From Paenimyroides aestuarii (lineage in GTDB: Bacteria > Bacteroidota > Bacteroidia > Flavobacteriales > Flavobacteriaceae), in assembly GCF_024628805.1 (NCBI RefSeq), contig NZ_CP102382.1:2728001-2792000 (forward strand): DNA of 64,000 nucleotides. Direction: 5' to 3'. Position 1 is the stretch's first letter; the number at the start of each line of letters is the position of its first letter. The notes beneath the pieces are model-generated. The model saw nothing but the letters and a program-made list of their open reading frames with translations, had not been told where the DNA came from and ran no database searches. Made by a program: the position numbers and the translations under genes. Below are positions 61,145 through 64,000 of this stretch, piece by piece.

Positions 61145-61993
61145 TTAATAATCTCCTAAGGTAACTAGATTTTGATTTAAAGCATTTTCTAACTGTTCGT
61201 TATTGGGTGCTTTGCCATGCCATGCATGTGTGTTCATCATAAAATCTACACCGTTGCCCATTTCGGTGTGTAACAAAACCATAATTGGTTTTTTATTACC
61301 CGTTTTTTGTTTTGCTTGTTGCAATCCGTTGATAACTGCTTCTATATCGTTGCCTTTTTCAATGGTTAAAACTTCCCATCCAAAAGCTTCAAACTTTGCT
61401 TGCAAACTGCCCATGTGCAATACCTCATCGGTAGCTCCGTCGATTTGTTTTCCGTTTAAATCTATGGTTGCAATGATGTTATCTACTTTATTAGCAGCAG
61501 CATACATAAGCGCCTCCCAATTTTGACCTTCTTGCAATTCGCCATCACCCATAAGCACATAAACCAATTTATCGTCGTTGTTTAACTTTTTGGCTTGTGC
61601 AGCTCCCAAAGCCACTGATAAACCTTGCCCCAACGAGCCCGATGCCATACGAACACCCGGTAAATGACTGTGAGTGGTTGGATGCCCTTGTAAACGCGAA
61701 TCGATTTTTCTAAAAGTAGCCAATTCGCTTACCGGAAAGTATCCGCTGCGCGCCAAAACGCTGTAAAATACAGGCGAAATATGTCCGTTTGATAAAAAGA
61801 AAAGGTCTTCGTTTTTGCCATCCATATCAAATGAATCTTTGCGATCCATAAGTATTTGATACAATGCTACAAAATATTCGGCACAGCCTAAAGATCCACC
61901 CGGATGACCCGAATTTACAGCATGCACCATTCGTAAAACATCTCTTCGAACTTGTGTTACCAAGTCTTGTAATTGTTGTGTGTTTGGTTTCAT
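61145..61993 (-). CDS. transketolase, N-terminal (TPP-binding) part
   Basis: 282 aa. Thiamine-pyrophosphate domain: HAVNSGHPGGSLGCAEYFVAL, LSNGHISPVFYSVLA, LQGHPTTHSHLPGVRMASGSLGQGLSVALGAA, and the TPP motif GDGELQEGQNWEALMYAA...IATIDLNGKQIDG. It needs the separate C-terminal subunit to be active. First gene of its operon, with promoter at 62021-62052. Confidence 0.95.
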   Translation of the reverse strand: MKPNTQQLQDLVTQVRRDVLRMVHAVNSGHPGGSLGCAEYFVALYQILMDRKDSFDMDGKNEDLFFLSNGHISPVFYSVLARSGYFPVSELATFRKIDSRLQGHPTTHSHLPGVRMASGSLGQGLSVALGAAQAKKLNNDDKLVYVLMGDGELQEGQNWEALMYAAANKVDNIIATIDLNGKQIDGATDEVLHMGSLQAKFEAFGWEVLTIEKGNDIEAVINGLQQAKQKTGNKKPIMVLLHTEMGNGVDFMMNTHAWHGKAPNNEQLENALNQNLVTLGDY

Positions 61994-62020
61994 TTATAAA
62001 CGTATAAAATTTATAGTACA

Positions 62021-62052
62021 CAAAGATAAGTTTTTTAAAAGATTGCACGCAA
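62021..62052 (-). promoter_or_regulatory. promoter of the split-transketolase operon
   Basis: Minus-strand TATCTTTG (62028-62021) and TTG (62052-62050), 21 nt between. It interleaves with the divergent promoter at 62043-62068. Confidence 0.62.
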
Positions 62053-62060
62053 AAACTTCC

Positions 62061-62068
62061 TATTTTTG
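62061..62068 (+). promoter_or_regulatory. -7 box of the MFS transporter gene
   Basis: TATTTTTG with a TTG at 62043-62045 (15 nt apart, slightly short); 38 bp before the ATG at 62107. Confidence 0.5.
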
Positions 62069-62106
62069 TTCACATTTAATAAACACTTGTGTTTTCTTTT
62101 TTTACA

Positions 62107-63318
62107 ATGAATATTTTAAAACAGTATTGGCAAAACTACATTAGTGCCTACAAAGGACTTTCAAAGGCTACTTGGTTGTTGGCTTTGGTGATGTTTATAA
62201 ACCAAAGCGGTTCAATGGTATTGCCTTTTTTGGGCGTATATATGGCTACTGTTTTAGATTTTTCTTTGCAAAATGCCGGCATCGTTTTAAGTATGTTTGG
62301 CGTGGGTTCTATTTTGGGCTCTTTTATTGGTGGTTGGCTCACCGATCAATTTGGCTCGTTTAAAATTCAGGTTTGCAGTTTGTTTGGCAGTATTCCGTTT
62401 TTTTTGATTGTACCGCTTTTCAACACTTTTGAAAACCTTTGTGTTGCCATCTTTTTTTTAAGTTTAATTAAAGAATTGTTTCGACCGGCAAACAGCGCTT
62501 CGGTTTCATTTTATGCCAAACCCGAGAATATCACTCGCGCTTTTTCATTAAACCGAATGGCCTTAAACTTGGGATATTCTATTGGTCCGGCAATTGGTGG
62601 TTTTTTGGCGGCGGTCTCGTATAACTTTTTGTTCTATGCCAATGCGTGTATGTCTTTTATTGCTGGAACACTGTTTATTATTTATTTTAAAAATAGGGCA
62701 GGAAATGCACCCAAGAAAGTAATAGCTGAAAAAGCAGCAACTGTTGCAAAAGTAAAATCGGCATATACTGATGGTGTTTTTTTAATTTTCAGCTTTTTTA
62801 TTGCTATTTATGCCTTTTGTTTCTTTCAAATTTTAAACACACTACCTCTTTTTTACAAGAATGTGGCTTTTATGAATGAAAAAGAAGTGGGATTGCTTAT
62901 GGGTTTTAACGGAATTGTTGTTTTTGTGCTGGAAATGGCATTGGTACATTTTGCCGAGAAAAAATTCACCCTTTCTGCCAACATGATTATTGGCAGTTTG
63001 TTTTGCGGTGCGGCATTTTTGGTATTGATACCGTCGCATAGCCAATTGATACTTTTTAGTTCGATTTTTTTAATTTCTATCTCCGAAATTTTAATCATGC
63101 CGTTTGCATCAACCGTAGCCGTAAATAGATCTTTACCTGCAAACCGTGGATCATATATGGGATTAAACGGCATTTCGTTTTCAATTGCCTTTATTACATC
63201 GCCCTTGCTGGGAACATATATTGCAGAAAATTTTGGTTTTACCAACTTATGGATTGTAAATTGCACAATGATTGCAATTACCAGTATTGGTTTTTATTTT
63301 ATAATGAAAAAGATTTAG
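62107..63318 (+). CDS. MFS transporter
   Basis: 403 aa from the ATG at 62107 (MNILKQYWQNYI); an in-frame GTG six codons upstream adds only an aromatic leader. Twelve membrane spans in two halves, with the MFS A-motif-like GSFIGGWLTDQFGSFK (near 70-85), then long intracellular basic loop and DGVFLIFSFFIA. The family resembles MdtH/YceL-type drug or small-molecule exporters. Substrate unknown. The ABC ATPase starts three bases after its stop, so export of a metallophore or similar is possible. Confidence 0.85.
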   Translation: MNILKQYWQNYISAYKGLSKATWLLALVMFINQSGSMVLPFLGVYMATVLDFSLQNAGIVLSMFGVGSILGSFIGGWLTDQFGSFKIQVCSLFGSIPFFLIVPLFNTFENLCVAIFFLSLIKELFRPANSASVSFYAKPENITRAFSLNRMALNLGYSIGPAIGGFLAAVSYNFLFYANACMSFIAGTLFIIYFKNRAGNAPKKVIAEKAATVAKVKSAYTDGVFLIFSFFIAIYAFCFFQILNTLPLFYKNVAFMNEKEVGLLMGFNGIVVFVLEMALVHFAEKKFTLSANMIIGSLFCGAAFLVLIPSHSQLILFSSIFLISISEILIMPFASTVAVNRSLPANRGSYMGLNGISFSIAFITSPLLGTYIAENFGFTNLWIVNCTMIAITSIGFYFIMKKI

Positions 63319-63321
63319 GAA

Positions 63322-64000
63322 ATGAACGTGTTCAAAGCAGTAGATTTATCAATTGGTTATAAAGGCAAAACACTGTTTACCGATTTGAATTTTGAATTGA
63401 AAACAGGCACTCTCACTGCTTTGTTAGGAAGCAACGGTATTGGAAAATCTACTTTGCTAAAAACCATTTCGGGATTGCTTGATAAACAGCAGGGAAAACT
63501 TTTGATTAACGAACAAAATGTGGATGCTTTTTCTGTTCACGAATTTGCCCAAATGGTGAGTGTGGTGCTTACAAATGAAAATGTGAACAAAGAACTCAGC
63601 GTGTATGAATTGGTAAAATTGGGCAGGCAACCCTATACAAATTGGTTTGATAAGCTTTCGGAACAAGATGAATTGCTTATTGAAAACGCTTTGAACGATT
63701 GCGAAATCATCGATTTAAAAAATAGAAAACTTGCACAACTAAGCGACGGACAGTTGCAACGTAGCCTTATTGCCCGAGCCGTGGTACAAGACACACCATT
63801 TATTTTCTTAGATGAACCCTCAACACATTTAGATTTATACCACAAAGTGCGGCTGCTAAAATTGTTAAGAAAACTGTGTGCGAATCACACTAAATGCATT
63901 TTATTTTCTACGCACGATTTAGATTTAGCTTTGCAGTTAAGCGATGAAATTATGTTGCTGAAAGACGAAAAATTTTATCACAACACTACTAACAACTTGA
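63322..64000 (+). CDS. ABC transporter ATP-binding protein, iron-siderophore/cobalamin type (3' end cut)
   Basis: First 226 codons; the stop lies beyond the window. Walker A GSNGIGKST (36-44), LSDGQLQRSLIARAV signature (with Asp in place of the second Gly), Walker B FIFLDEPSTHLDL and STHDLDLALQ. The pattern and the small size fit FecE/FhuC/BtuD ATPases that power import of ferric siderophores, heme or vitamin B12. It starts three bases after the MFS gene, suggesting one operon; the permease and binding protein would lie to the right. Confidence 0.88.
   Translation, partial: MNVFKAVDLSIGYKGKTLFTDLNFELKTGTLTALLGSNGIGKSTLLKTISGLLDKQQGKLLINEQNVDAFSVHEFAQMVSVVLTNENVNKELSVYELVKLGRQPYTNWFDKLSEQDELLIENALNDCEIIDLKNRKLAQLSDGQLQRSLIARAVVQDTPFIFLDEPSTHLDLYHKVRLLKLLRKLCANHTKCILFSTHDLDLALQLSDEIMLLKDEKFYHNTTNNL

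Overview
The window is chromosomal DNA of a low-GC member of the Bacteroidota, most likely a Flavobacteriaceae species (Flavobacterium/Myroides-like; genus not resolvable by eye). Evidence: a gldA gliding-motility ATPase gene, fused SecDF, a fused alpha/beta 2-oxoacid dehydrogenase E1, a BFN-UVR protein, a DAHP synthase-chorismate mutase fusion, DUF2807 and DUF6929-like proteins, weak Shine-Dalgarno sites, and repeated promoters of the flavobacterial type (TTG, about 19-21 nt, TAnnTTTG).

Region 1 (1-3300) is the edge of a surface-sugar cluster: pseC (cut by the window edge), pseB and rfbA, headed by a winged-helix regulator with a palindrome at its promoter. Region 2 (3300-11620) is the unusual part: four blocks of intergenic DNA built from a few recurring modules, separated by single accessory genes (a frameshifted kinase remnant, an RraB-like protein, an AI-2E family transporter, a DUF4143 ATPase). 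One module of about 380 bp occurs twice and folds into several hairpins, with G-U pairs that suggest a + strand RNA. No transposase, integrase, reverse transcriptase or CRISPR array is present.

Region 3 (12000-22200) is mostly housekeeping: an HD hydrolase, aroA and queA, the compact run rsgA-dtd-two small membrane proteins-mazG-like, DAHP synthase/chorismate mutase and gldA. Region 4 (22300-31600) has a phosphate transporter with a PhoU-like tail, an outer-membrane acyloxyacyl hydrolase, and a nucleotide-metabolism stretch (deoxynucleoside kinase, dihydrofolate reductase, thymidylate synthase, BFN nuclease). Region 5 (31700-49500) carries etfBA, PPK2, glutathione peroxidase, a DPP-IV-like peptidase, a LolD-like ATPase, msrA, the fused E1, secDF and gyrB.

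Region 6 (49500-64000) is rich in envelope functions: a TPR protein paired with an outer-membrane barrel, a PhoX-like lipoprotein paired with a di-heme peroxidase, a split transketolase interrupted by a secreted protein gene, and an MFS exporter leading into an iron/cobalamin-type ABC ATPase cut by the window end. Most genes are on the minus strand and many are ended by clear intrinsic terminators. No rRNA or tRNA gene was seen. Coordinates of starts were moved to internal ATG codons where signal peptides, family starts or neighbouring stops argue for it; these cases are stated in the entries.
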